Below are positions 1 through 8,418 of a stretch of DNA of 64,000 bases, piece by piece. The notes beneath the pieces are model-generated. The model was not told the origin of the DNA and did not search any database. It worked only from the letters and a program-made list of their open reading frames with translations. Position 1 is the stretch's first letter, and each line of letters begins with the position of its first letter. The stretch covers positions 124,001-188,000 of the forward strand of contig NZ_JAJLRA010000008.1 in assembly GCF_020991365.1 (NCBI RefSeq), written 5' to 3'. The DNA comes from Streptacidiphilus sp. ASG 303. GTDB taxonomy: Bacteria; Actinomycetota; Actinomycetes; Streptomycetales; Streptomycetaceae. Position numbers and translations under genes: made by a program.

Positions 1-316
1 GCCGGATGCCGTGGAGGGCGTCCGCCACGGACTGCTCGTGGGCGCGGTGGTTGGCGTTGGCCTGGTGGTGGCCGCGTGCGACCTTGTCGAGGTGCTCGGT
101 GAGTGCCTTCTGCGCCTTCGTCACGGAGTCCAGCAGCTTCTCCACCCCCGACTCCGCAGCCTGGGCGAGGGAGCCGCGGCCACGGGTGCGGCCGAAGTGG
201 TGCCGTGCGGCGCCCAGGTGCGTGCCGCCCTCGGTGTGCAGGTGCTCGCTGTGGGCCGAGAACCGGGCGGCCAGGCGCTCCGTCTCCTCGAAGTTGTGCC
301 GGATCTCCTCGGTCAC
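1..316 (-). CDS. Partial small helical protein, type VII secretion (WXG100-like) candidate
   Basis: The reading frame runs off the left edge, so only the N-terminal ~105 residues are present. It begins with GTG, preceded on the minus strand by a purine-rich GGGAG about 7 bases upstream. The peptide starts VTEEIRHNFEETERLAARF and continues as charged, His- and Ala-rich helix without Cys, signal peptide or membrane segment. This style is typical of actinobacterial WXG100/EspC-like substrates that sit upstream of polymorphic toxins. A textbook W-x-G motif is not visible in the part shown, so the assignment is by composition and by the company of similar genes at 6.2-7.8 kb. What lies downstream is outside the window. 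Confidence 0.5.
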   Translation of the reverse strand, partial: MTEEIRHNFEETERLAARFSAHSEHLHTEGGTHLGAARHHFGRTRGRGSLAQAAESGVEKLLDSVTKAQKALTEHLDKVARGHHQANANHRAHEQSVADALHGIR

Positions 317-917
317 CGGGCCGCTCCCGCGGAGTCCCCGGCCAGGTGGCCCCTGCTCCGTGCGTGCGGTCCCGGGTCCGTGGCGCCGGTGCCGCCTTCG
401 CGCCCGACCGTGCCCTCCGGTTCCCGGAAACGGCCCCCCGTGGCCGATTCGACGCCCATGTGACCATCCCCCTTTGGCGAAGAAACGCTTCCGCACTCTA
501 GCCGCAAGCCTTGCGGCCGAAGCCGGGAGACCTGCGCCGCGGGGGAGTGCGTCCGGCCCTTGGGAGATGCGCCTGTCGCGGGCGTGGCCGGCGGCGCAGC
601 GGGCGGCACCTTCGCGACGCTGGGCGCCGTGCACTGGACGGCGGGTGTGCCGGAACCCGCGCTTGCCGTCCTTGTCGGGCCGGAGGGCGTGGCGTGCACG
701 GTTCGCCCGAGGTCCTCTGCGCTGCCCACGGGCGCGTTGTGCGTGGGGTGGGCCACCCGCTCTCGAGCGTCGATCGGCAGGATCCCGCTGCGAGCCTCCG
801 TGACCTCCCTCGGCAACTCGATCGAGTGAAAGCATCGTTCACATCTAAAGCTCTCGCTATGCTCGCGTCCGGAGAATCCTTCTGTCGGTTGAACAGATCT
901 CTTTCTCAGGGGGCGCC
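317..917. other. Intergenic region without a supported gene
   Basis: About 600 bases between two divergently read genes. Several open frames exist on both strands, but they overlap one another, have no clear ribosome-binding sites and resemble no family I know. The left third is proline/glycine-rich in every frame. The last 80 bases are less GC-rich and include a possible minus-10 hexamer TATGCT (858-863) before the OLD-nuclease gene. The minus-35 partner is weak. Confidence 0.5.
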
Positions 918-2834
918 ATGAGGATCAAGCGGGTGCATGTGGAGAACTTCCGTTGCCTGAAGAAGGTGGACATCGCGTTCGACCGGATCACCTGCTTCGT
1001 GGGCCCCACCGGCGCGGGGAAGTCCACCGTGCTGCGCGCCCTCGACTGGTTCTTCAACGGCGAGAGGTCCGTCGCACTCGGTGACGAGGATCTGCACTCC
1101 GCGGCCGACGGACGCCGGATCACGGTGGAGGTGGAGTTCGACGCGCTCACCCCGCGCGACAGGGAGTCGCTCGGCAGCTATGCGCCGCCGGACGCCGAGA
1201 CCGTCATCATCTGGCGCACCTGGGAGGACGGCGAGGACAGGATCACCGGCAAGGGCCTCGCCTACCCGCCGTTCGAGGCCGTGCGCGAGCAGCCGAAGGC
1301 GATGGCGAAGCGGACGGCGTACCGCGAGCTCCGCGAGCAGCGGCCCGACCTTGGCCTGCCCGCAGCCGGCAGCGAGGAGGCCGTGCTGGAGGCGCTGCGC
1401 CTGTGGGAGCTGGACCACCGGGACCAGCTGTCCGAGACTGAGATCCCCGGCACCCACTTCTTCGGCTTCGCCGGCCAGAGCAAGCTCGCCGAGCTGATCG
1501 ACTTCGTCTTCGTCTCGGCTGACCTGCGCGCCCACGAGGAGGCGGACGACCAGAAGACCTCCACCGTCGGGCGGATCCTCGACCACGCGGTGGACCGCAC
1601 CGTGGCGAGCAAGCAGCTCGACGGGGTGGAGGAGGCCGCCCACCGGCAGCGGCAGGAGATCCACGCCAGGGTCTACGGGCCCGTCCTCGACGGCATCTCC
1701 CGGCAGCTGTCGAGGGAGGTCGCTCAGTTCACGACGGGGCGTCAGGTGCTGGTCTCACCTGTGGTCCAGGCTCCCCGGCCGGCCAGGACCACGTTCCGGA
1801 TCAGTATCAGGGACGGTGCCGCCGAGACGTCCGTGCACCGCCAGGGGCACGGGTTCCAGCGAGCCCTGATCATCGCCGCACTCAAGCTGCTGGCCGAGCG
1901 CAGGCGTCCGCAGGACGGGGAGCGCACCCTGTGCCTCGCCGTCGAGGAGCCCGAGCTGTTCCAGCACCCCGCGCAGGCGCGGACCTTCGCGGAGGTGCTG
2001 CGCAGGCTCGCCGCCTCCTCCGGGGGCGGCGTGCAGGTGATGTACGCGACGCACAGCTTCGTCTTCGTGGACCACCGCAGCTACCACGAGATCCGCCGTC
2101 TCGGCCAGGACTTCGTCGACGGCCACCCGGTCACGCGGGTGCGGTCGGTGACCGAGGCCGACCTGTGCCGGCTCCTCGACCTGTACGTGAAGGCCGACGA
2201 CGTCAGGCGGCGCACCGGGAGCACGTGCACCGGGACCCTCGCGGAGGCGTTCTTCGCGAAGGCCGCCGTGCTGGTGGAGGGGGACACGGACGCGGCCGTC
2301 GTCACCGGCTGCGCCGAGCGGCAGGGGGCCAATCTCGGAGCCGAGGGGATCAGCGTGATCGACGTGAACGGCAAGGGGAACCTCATCCTCTGCCACGCGA
2401 TCCTCACCGCGCTCGGAGTGCGCTGCCACGTGGTCTTCGACGGCGACGAGGGGCTGCTCGAGCGCAAGCTGGAGTCGGTCCGGCATCTGCCGGAGGAGGA
2501 GCAGCGGCAGAAGCGGAAGAAGTTCGAGGAGGAGGCCGACCGTGAGGCGAGGAAGAACACCGCCCTTCTCGGCTACCTCCGCCGCCCGTCGGGCCCGTGG
2601 CCCGAGACGGCGGCAGAGCCGACGCATACCGTCTTCGGCGACAACCTCGAGGTGTACCTCGGCGGGGAGTGGCCGTCCTGGGAGCAGCGCAGGCGCGAGC
2701 TGGTCGCCCTGGGGGACGGCTTCACCCACAAGAACACGGCCACGTACCGGGAGGCGGCCCGGACCGCCGAGGCCGGTCCGCCGCTGCTGCTCCTGACCCT
2801 CCTGGAGAACGTGCGGGCGCTCGCCCGGGACTGA
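918..2834 (+). CDS. OLD-family ATP-dependent endonuclease (AAA ATPase + TOPRIM)
   Basis: A 638-residue protein with an ABC/SMC-type ATPase in the N-terminal two thirds and a TOPRIM nuclease at the end. It opens MRIKRVHVENFRCL, the usual start of RecF/OLD ATPases. Walker A is GPTGAGKST (residues 29-37), Walker B is around residue 335 (LCLAVEEPE) and the H-loop is YATHSF near 375. The TOPRIM part shows VLVEGDTD near 451, a G-K-G loop, and the metal-binding VVFDGDEG near 504. The family cleaves or nicks DNA under ATP control and is used in phage exclusion (P2 Old, GajA). The start has AGGGGG upstream. No UvrD-type GajB helicase follows, so this is not a canonical Gabija pair. The next gene, 162 bases on and in the same direction, is a GmrSD-like nuclease. 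Confidence 0.85.
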   Translation: MRIKRVHVENFRCLKKVDIAFDRITCFVGPTGAGKSTVLRALDWFFNGERSVALGDEDLHSAADGRRITVEVEFDALTPRDRESLGSYAPPDAETVIIWRTWEDGEDRITGKGLAYPPFEAVREQPKAMAKRTAYRELREQRPDLGLPAAGSEEAVLEALRLWELDHRDQLSETEIPGTHFFGFAGQSKLAELIDFVFVSADLRAHEEADDQKTSTVGRILDHAVDRTVASKQLDGVEEAAHRQRQEIHARVYGPVLDGISRQLSREVAQFTTGRQVLVSPVVQAPRPARTTFRISIRDGAAETSVHRQGHGFQRALIIAALKLLAERRRPQDGERTLCLAVEEPELFQHPAQARTFAEVLRRLAASSGGGVQVMYATHSFVFVDHRSYHEIRRLGQDFVDGHPVTRVRSVTEADLCRLLDLYVKADDVRRRTGSTCTGTLAEAFFAKAAVLVEGDTDAAVVTGCAERQGANLGAEGISVIDVNGKGNLILCHAILTALGVRCHVVFDGDEGLLERKLESVRHLPEEEQRQKRKKFEEEADREARKNTALLGYLRRPSGPWPETAAEPTHTVFGDNLEVYLGGEWPSWEQRRRELVALGDGFTHKNTATYREAARTAEAGPPLLLLTLLENVRALARD

Positions 2835-2996
2835 CGTGCGCGGCGGAGGCGCGCGACGACGCCTCCGCCGGCCGCGGCGGGCGGAGGTGCCTCCGGCGCC
2901 TGCCCGGGTCTGCCCTGTGGCGCTGCGGGTATCCGGCTGCCGGTCCCATCGGCCGGCGTTCGGCCCTTTCCCGTACAGCCAGGTCACCGCTTCGCC

Positions 2997-4682
2997 ATGA
3001 TGGGCGCCATGCAGCAGCTCGAGGCCCACGAAGTGTCCCTGCACAAGGTGTTCAGCAGCGACTACGACTTCCGGATCCCGGACTACCAGCGGCCCTACGC
3101 CTGGGACGTCGAGCAGGCCGTCCAGCTGCTCTCCGACCTCGAGGAGGCGCTGGAGCGGGGCACCGGGGAGCCCTACTTCCTCGGCTCCGTGGTGCTCGTC
3201 AAGACCAAGGGCGACGCGCGCGCCGAGGTCATCGACGGGCAGCAGCGCCTCACCACCCTCACCATCCTGCTGTCGGTGCTGCGCGACCTCGCTGAGGACC
3301 CCGACCTGCGCAGCGACCTCGGCAGGCTCGTCACCGAGCCGGGCGACAAGGTGCTCGGGCTCGCACCCAAGCCGAGGCTCACGCTGCGCGAGCGCGATGC
3401 CGGCTTCTTCCGGACGCACGTCCAGGCCGTCGGGTCCGTCGCGACCCTGCTCGCCCTCGACGAGCGGACGCTCCCCACCGACGCCCAGAAGTCCGTCCTG
3501 CGCAACACCGCCGCCCTGCACCGCGTCCTCGGCGACTGGCCGGAGAAGCGGCGGCTGGAGCTGGTCCGGATGCTCGGCGAGCGGACGTTCCTGGTCGTCG
3601 TCAGCACCCCCGACCTGGACAGCGCCCACCGGATCTTCAGCGTCATGAACTCCCGCGGCCTGGACCTCTCGCCCACCGACATCTTCAAGGCGCGCATCAT
3701 CGGCGCCCTCGGGCCGGAGGAGTCGCAGGAGAGCGCCCGCAGGTGGGAGGACGCCGAGGAGGCCCTGGGGCGCGAGGACTTCGCCGACCTCTTCCTGCAC
3801 CTGCGCATGGTCTTCGCGATGCGGCGAGCGGAGCGGGAGCTGCTGAGGGAGTTCCAGGACCAGGTCCTGAGCCGGTACCTGGCCGACCGGGCCGGGTCCT
3901 TCGTCAACGACGTCGTCGTCCCCTACGCGGACGCCTACGCGAGGATCCGCGACGCCGACTACAAGGCCGCCCACGGCGCGGCGAAGGTCAACGCCTGGTT
4001 CCGGCGCCTCCAGCAGATCGACAACAACGACTGGCGCCCCGCCGCCCTGTGGGCACTGCGCCACCACGAGAACGACCCCGTCTGGCTGGACCGGTTCCTC
4101 CGGGCCCTGGAGCGGCTCGCAGCCAGCATGTTCGTCCGCCGCGTCTACACGACGCCCCGGGTGACCCGCTACGCGGAGCTGATGCGCGAACTCGACGCCG
4201 GACACGGCCCGGACGCCCGGTCCCTCGTCCTCACGGAGACGGAGAAGGCCGACACCCGCGCGCGCCTCGACGGGGACCTCTACCTCGCCACCAAGACCCG
4301 CAAGTACGTGCTGCTGCGCCTGGACGAGATGCTGGCGGGCCGGTCCGGGGTCTCCTACGACCACCCCGTCGTCACCGTCGAGCACGTCCTGCCGCAGAAC
4401 CCGAAGGCGGGGTCGCGGTGGCAGCGGGACTTCACCGACGAGCAGCGCGCGGAGTGGACCCACCGTCTCGCCAACCTCGTCCTGCTCAACCGGGCCAAGA
4501 ACTCCTACGCCCAGAACCACGACTTCGCCGAGAAGAAGGCGAAGTACTTCACCGGCAGGCACGGCGCCTCCCTCTTCGCCCTCACCAGCCAGGTCCTGCA
4601 CGAGGACAAGTGGACGCCCGACCTGCTGAGGAAGCGGCAGCGGAGGCTCCTGGGCCTGCTCGCGGAGGAGTGGGACCTGTGA
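2997..4682 (+). CDS. GmrSD-like DUF262/DUF1524 nuclease
   Basis: A 561-residue single-chain protein with the two domains of GmrS and GmrD fused. The N-terminal DUF262 (ParB/sulfiredoxin-like, nucleotide-using) has YQRPYAW near residue 30 and the signature DGQQRLTT at 80-87. The C-terminal DUF1524 HNH-type domain has EHVLPQNP near 461 and the downstream asparagine-rich NLVLLNRAKNSY near 493. Related enzymes restrict phage DNA with glucosylated hydroxymethylcytosine or other modifications. Both active-site regions look intact. The frame opens with ATG-ATG and has another ATG four codons later (3009), and the ribosome-binding site is weak, so the exact start is uncertain by a few codons. It probably works with, or is at least co-inherited with, the OLD nuclease just upstream. 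Confidence 0.85.
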   Translation: MMGAMQQLEAHEVSLHKVFSSDYDFRIPDYQRPYAWDVEQAVQLLSDLEEALERGTGEPYFLGSVVLVKTKGDARAEVIDGQQRLTTLTILLSVLRDLAEDPDLRSDLGRLVTEPGDKVLGLAPKPRLTLRERDAGFFRTHVQAVGSVATLLALDERTLPTDAQKSVLRNTAALHRVLGDWPEKRRLELVRMLGERTFLVVVSTPDLDSAHRIFSVMNSRGLDLSPTDIFKARIIGALGPEESQESARRWEDAEEALGREDFADLFLHLRMVFAMRRAERELLREFQDQVLSRYLADRAGSFVNDVVVPYADAYARIRDADYKAAHGAAKVNAWFRRLQQIDNNDWRPAALWALRHHENDPVWLDRFLRALERLAASMFVRRVYTTPRVTRYAELMRELDAGHGPDARSLVLTETEKADTRARLDGDLYLATKTRKYVLLRLDEMLAGRSGVSYDHPVVTVEHVLPQNPKAGSRWQRDFTDEQRAEWTHRLANLVLLNRAKNSYAQNHDFAEKKAKYFTGRHGASLFALTSQVLHEDKWTPDLLRKRQRRLLGLLAEEWDL

Positions 4683-5023
4683 GGCGGCGGACCGGCATGC
4701 CCTGCCGTCGCCTACTGCCCGCCGCGGCCGAACGGAGGGAGCGTGCGGCTCGTCCTTCTGGTGTCCGTCCGCTCCTCCGCCCACCGTGCCGTCGTCCGTG
4801 ACGCTCCGAGGAGGGAGCGGTCGGGCGAGGGACTGTCCGGAACGTCTCATCCGTATGTAGTGCCTGGGTGAAGTTGCAGTTCGGAAGGCATGCGGGTCTA
4901 AGACCACTGCGCTCCGACCTCCCGGCGACCACCGGTCCGCAGAACCGTTGCCTCGGTCGGCACGCCCCACCCCGTGACTCCTCTCCGGGAATCACCATGC
5001 CCCCCCCTTTGCCGGAGGACTCC
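4683..5023. other. Intergenic region
   Basis: About 340 bases between the GmrSD-like gene and the lipoprotein gene. An open frame continuous with the lipoprotein begins at 4868, but its first 40 codons lack a ribosome-binding site and do not look like a secretion signal. I see no RNA gene or clear terminator. Confidence 0.4.
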
Positions 5024-5800
5024 GTGCCCGGTCGTGCCCGCAACCGCCGAGCGGCGGCTGCCGCCTGCTGCGGCTTCGTCCTCCTGGGGATGTCCGCGTG
5101 CGGAGGGGACGGGAACCGCCCAACCGCCGGCAGGCACGCCGCAGCGAGCCGGAAGGCGGTATCCGGGAAGACGGCCGAACCCCGTCACCGGGCCTCCGCA
5201 ACACCTGCGTTCTCGCCGTCGCCCACCGCGTCGAAGGCGCCGGCCCCGCCGGCGACCAGGAAGTCCGCCTTCTGCTCGGGAAAGCCGCAGAACGTCGTCT
5301 TCATGCAGGCCGGTGGGGCCACCAAGGGGAAGGCCGGAATCCCCGGCTACATGAAGATCGACCATGTGCGGTGGGTGCGTGACGAGTCCGGCATGACGAT
5401 CACCTACACCATGGCCGGACGGATCCCCGAGGCTCTTCCCGATCTCTCGGGCGTGAGCTGGGTCAGCTCTCTCGGCACCCGCAACAGCATGGACGCGGCC
5501 GGGAGCGTCACCGTCTCCCTGTTCCAGGACGAGTGGCGCGTCATGGCCGGTGCACCGGACCCGAACGCCTCCAGCGAGTACATCTCCGTCAGGCCGCGAC
5601 TGAAGGGGAGGACCCTGACGGTCCGCCTGCCCGCCCAGCTGAGCACGGACGGCGGTGTGCTCCAAATCTCCCGGACCACCCATGTGGCGACCTTGGTCAA
5701 CGGCAAGACGGGACTCGGCGAGGGCACCTGGTACGACGGGTGCCCCGATGACGGCGGCAGGACGCTCGACTGGGAGAACACGCTCATCCGGTTGAAGTGA
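5024..5800 (+). CDS. Secreted lipoprotein of unknown function
   Basis: I place the start at GTG 5024 because GGAGGA lies 5 bases upstream and the peptide then begins with an Arg-rich n-region, a hydrophobic stretch and a lipobox ending GMSAC near residue 26. ATG 4997 in the same frame is an alternative. After the lipid-anchored Cys there is a Pro/Ser/Thr/Ala-rich linker of about 60 residues, then a compact ~160-residue extracellular domain with two further cysteines (CSGKP and GCPDD) that could form a disulfide, and several beta-strand-like stretches. The protein would be tethered outside the cytoplasmic membrane. I do not recognise the C-terminal domain. Its stop is followed by a non-coding stretch before the type VII genes. 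Confidence 0.7.
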   Translation: MPGRARNRRAAAAACCGFVLLGMSACGGDGNRPTAGRHAAASRKAVSGKTAEPRHRASATPAFSPSPTASKAPAPPATRKSAFCSGKPQNVVFMQAGGATKGKAGIPGYMKIDHVRWVRDESGMTITYTMAGRIPEALPDLSGVSWVSSLGTRNSMDAAGSVTVSLFQDEWRVMAGAPDPNASSEYISVRPRLKGRTLTVRLPAQLSTDGGVLQISRTTHVATLVNGKTGLGEGTWYDGCPDDGGRTLDWENTLIRLK

Positions 5801-6171
5801 GCTGGCGCTGCAAGAACTGGTCCGCACCGGTGGCGTAGAGGCCCTGCTCGGAGGACTCCATCCGGTCCTGAGTGGTCGCATCGACGCACAGTTCGACGGA
5901 CCGACCCGGGCGATCCCGCCTCCTTCGGAAGGACGGGCCGCCGGACAGGGCGCGTCGGAGGCCGCGGACGGCATCCTCCATGCACCCGGCGCCCTCCTCC
6001 GGAAGCCGCTCCGCGGTTTTTGTCCCCACCGCCGAGGGCCGGGCCCTGCGGGCCGCCGGCCGGCACTCTCCCGGGTAGGGGGACCACGGGCTTCTCTGCC
6101 CGGACCGAACCGGTCGAATTCCGGCTGTGTACGATCGCCGTGCAGGAGCGGATGCGACAAAGGGGGAGCGC
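5801..6171. other. Intergenic region
   Basis: About 370 bases. A minus-strand open frame (5784-6173) overlaps the end of the lipoprotein gene and is not supported by a ribosome-binding site or a family match. The segment ends with AAAGGGGGAGCGC, the ribosome-binding region of the WXG100-like gene. Confidence 0.4.
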
Positions 6172-6483
6172 ATGTCCGGTTCGGGAGAGTTCTCGATACA
6201 TCCGGCCGACCTTCGGACGGCCGCGCCGAGGTTCGCGGCGGAGAGCGAGCGGCTGAAGGCCGCCGCCTCGGCGCTGGAGGGGGCACTGGCCCGGCTCGGC
6301 AGCCCCTGGGGGGACGACGACCAGGGGCGGAAGTTCGCGGACGCCTACAACCCGCGTCACGAGCAGCTCAGGAAGACCACCGGCGTGCTGGTCGAGGGGC
6401 TTGCCAGCATCAAGGACGGGCTGCTCGCGGTCGCCGACAACCACACGGAGACCGACCGCTCGAACGCCGACGGCATGCGCTGA
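6172..6483 (+). CDS. WXG100/EspC-like type VII secretion protein
   Basis: A 103-residue protein with ATG preceded by GGGGGAG. It is almost entirely helical: heptad-rich SERLKAAASALEGALARLG, a turn at PWGDDDQG, then a second long helix with KFADAYNPRHEQLRKTT. Two helices joined by a short W-x-G-like turn at 'SPWGDD' is the architecture of small ESX/WXG100 proteins, which are exported by type VII secretion and often form the partner or leader of a toxin. The downstream toxin gene starts 15 bases after the stop, so the two are surely co-transcribed. No type VII ATPase (EccC) is in the window, so export would use a machine encoded elsewhere. Confidence 0.75.
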   Translation: MSGSGEFSIHPADLRTAAPRFAAESERLKAAASALEGALARLGSPWGDDDQGRKFADAYNPRHEQLRKTTGVLVEGLASIKDGLLAVADNHTETDRSNADGMR

Positions 6484-6498
6484 CCAGGGGGCTGGGAG

Positions 6499-7776
6499 AT
6501 GAGCGCCGCCGACAAGGCCAAGGAGATCGTCCAGGACCTCACCGGGATGTGGTGGCCCGCTGCCGACGAGCACGGCCTCCGCGAGGCCGCAGGCGCCTGG
6601 CGGACCTTCGCCGAGGCCGTCGACGACTGCTGCGCCGCCGCCAACAGCGAGGCCCGCGGGGTCATCGAGAACAACAAGGGCCCGGCGATCGAGAAGTTCG
6701 ACGAGTTCTGGCGCCGCTACCACGACGGCGGCAGGGGCTGGCTCACGGACCTCGCCGGAGCCGCCCGGGCCATGGCCCAGGCCCTGGACCGGTACGCGGA
6801 CGAGGTCGCCGAGGCCACCCGCAGGATCGAGCACGCGCTGGAGATCGCCGGCGCCGCGCTGGTGGCCGGCACCGCCCTCGCCGTCTTCACCGGCGGCCTG
6901 TCCGAGGCCGCCGCCGCGGCGGCCGCCGCGACCATCACCGAGGTCGCCGCGAGCGCCGGCGTCGCCGTCTCCACGGTCGTCGCCGAGATTGCCGCCACGA
7001 CCCTGACCGGTGTCGTCTTCGGCGCCGTCGAGTCCGTCGCCGTCGACCTGGCCGTGGCCCAGCCCATGCGCATCGGCCTGGGCGACCAGAGCGGCCTCAA
7101 CCTCGACGAGGTGCACGACGCCGCCACCAGCGGCGCCGTGGTCGGCGGCGTCCTCGGCGGAGCGGGCGGCAGCGCGAAGGCCGTCTCCGAGGCCGGCGGC
7201 CTCCGCAACGTCCTCGGTGGCTTCCGCCTGCCCGACTTCGGGGGCCCGCGCCTCGCCGTGGCCGGTGGTGCCGACGCCGGCAGTGCGGACATGCGCCTGT
7301 GGATGAAGGCCGGGGGCGGGGACGGCGGTGCCGCCAAACCGGTCCCGCCCAGCGGACACTTCCCCGAGGACGCGGTCAACCACGTCATCAAGGGCGAGAT
7401 CAAGTACAGGGCCGACGGAAAGCCCAAGGTCGTCGGCTACCACCTGCGCCCCGGCGGCAAGGACCGCCCGGGTGTGAAGGTCCCCAAGATCGACGACCGG
7501 GACAACCGGACCGGCCTGACCAGAGGTAACGTCTGGATGAGGGATCCGCGCACCGGCGAGTGGGTGATGAAGCTCCGGAAGAGCACCTTCTTCCCCGACA
7601 CCTGGTCGGAGAAGGACGCCGCCCGGGCCATACGCAAGGCGTTCGAGAACTCCACAGTCGTCGACCCGGCGAAGAACATGTGGGAAGGCGAATACAAGGG
7701 AATCATCATCCAGGGTTACTACGACCCTGTGACCGGTGACGCGATCACCGCATACCCGAAGTTTCCGGCCCCTTGA
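6499..7776 (+). CDS. Polymorphic toxin with N-terminal T7SS-type helical region and C-terminal EndoU-like RNase domain
   Basis: A 425-residue protein. Residues 1-110 are a helical LXG/WXG-like leader (KAKEIVQDLTGMWWPAADE), 110-215 a long Ala/Gly/Val-rich hydrophobic region with predicted membrane-active helices, and 215-290 a Gly/Pro-rich linker. Residues ~290-425 look like a bacterial EndoU-type endoribonuclease: NHVIKGEIK near 293, YHLRPGG near 313 with the second candidate catalytic His, and STFFPDTWS near 361, a segment recurrent in bacterial EndoU toxins. EndoU toxins cleave tRNA or other RNA in competitors. The following gene overlaps or abuts the stop and should encode the immunity protein. 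The start has a GGGGG-rich site upstream. Confidence 0.8.
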   Translation: MSAADKAKEIVQDLTGMWWPAADEHGLREAAGAWRTFAEAVDDCCAAANSEARGVIENNKGPAIEKFDEFWRRYHDGGRGWLTDLAGAARAMAQALDRYADEVAEATRRIEHALEIAGAALVAGTALAVFTGGLSEAAAAAAAATITEVAASAGVAVSTVVAEIAATTLTGVVFGAVESVAVDLAVAQPMRIGLGDQSGLNLDEVHDAATSGAVVGGVLGGAGGSAKAVSEAGGLRNVLGGFRLPDFGGPRLAVAGGADAGSADMRLWMKAGGGDGGAAKPVPPSGHFPEDAVNHVIKGEIKYRADGKPKVVGYHLRPGGKDRPGVKVPKIDDRDNRTGLTRGNVWMRDPRTGEWVMKLRKSTFFPDTWSEKDAARAIRKAFENSTVVDPAKNMWEGEYKGIIIQGYYDPVTGDAITAYPKFPAP

Positions 7777-7799
7777 GCAAGAACCAAGGAGAACGCGCT

Positions 7800-8201
7800 G
7801 TGCAGCGCATCACGGACTACTACTCCCTCGACGGCAAGGCGCCCCGGTACACCGGCCCCGAAGAGCTGAGCGTGCTGGGGCAGTGGGTCGACTCCGACAT
7901 CCAGCTCTCCCCCTATTCGGTGCTCCAGGTCCTCGACCTGGTGCGCAAGGCCGAGCAGGACGTCTTCGCGGTGACGGAGGAGTTCGGCGGCAACGCGCAC
8001 ACCACCGAGATCTCCCCCAAAGGCGTCTCCATCGAGAACGACTGGGTCGAGCACGTACGCGGCACCTTCACCCTCGACCAGGCGCTCGACGTCCTGCTCG
8101 ACTTCTGGGAGTTCTGCAAGGTCTGTCTCGGTGAGAAGTCCGAGCAGGTGCACCGGGAGTGGGTGGCCGAGCACGGCCGCGACCCGCTCCGGGCGTACTG
8201 A
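7800..8201 (+). CDS. Putative immunity protein for the EndoU toxin
   Basis: A 133-residue acidic, cytosolic-looking protein. GTG 7800 has AAGGAG 8 bases upstream and is preferred. The same frame also has a TTG at 7773 overlapping the toxin stop. It begins VQRITDYYSLDG and contains Trp/Tyr-rich segments (LGQWVDSDIQLSPYSVL, ENDWVEHVRGTF, LLDFWEFCKVCLG). High acidity and position directly after a toxin gene are the usual signs of an immunity gene. I cannot assign a named Imm family with certainty. It should bind and neutralise the EndoU-like domain in the producing cell. Confidence 0.7.
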   Translation: MQRITDYYSLDGKAPRYTGPEELSVLGQWVDSDIQLSPYSVLQVLDLVRKAEQDVFAVTEEFGGNAHTTEISPKGVSIENDWVEHVRGTFTLDQALDVLLDFWEFCKVCLGEKSEQVHREWVAEHGRDPLRAY

Positions 8202-8418
8202 CCGGACAGGGGCCGACCTGTCCCTCCGCTTCGTCGTCCTCATGCCCGCGGTCCCGGGTGCTGCGGAGCACCTCGGTCTCAGCGCAGGCGAATCCGCAGA
8301 ATCCCGTCTCCGGGCGCATCCGGCCGCGTCACCGGCCTCGACCCGCTGCGCTGCACCTTCATCCCGTCGGGGGACTCCAGGACACCTGAACCGCGCGGAA
8401 CACAGGTACGCGTGCGGG
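8202..8418. other. Spacer between the immunity gene and a minus-strand gene fragment
   Basis: About 217 bases with no supported gene. A minus-strand frame here ends in a short peptide resembling a protein C-terminus (DGILRIRLR), but it is too short to interpret and could be debris. Confidence 0.3.

Noticed and set aside
560-829. Plus-strand small frame before the OLD gene
   Set aside because: Competing frames on both strands, no start signal and no motif.
918-4682. Canonical Gabija system
   Set aside because: The second gene is not a UvrD/GajB helicase but a DUF262/DUF1524 nuclease.
1755-4970. Long minus-strand open frame of over 1000 codons
   Set aside because: It is antisense to the OLD and GmrSD-like genes, whose motifs are unmistakable. 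High GC removes stops from the opposite strand.
5784-6173. Minus-strand frame of 129 codons
   Set aside because: It overlaps the lipoprotein end, lacks a ribosome-binding site and matches no family.
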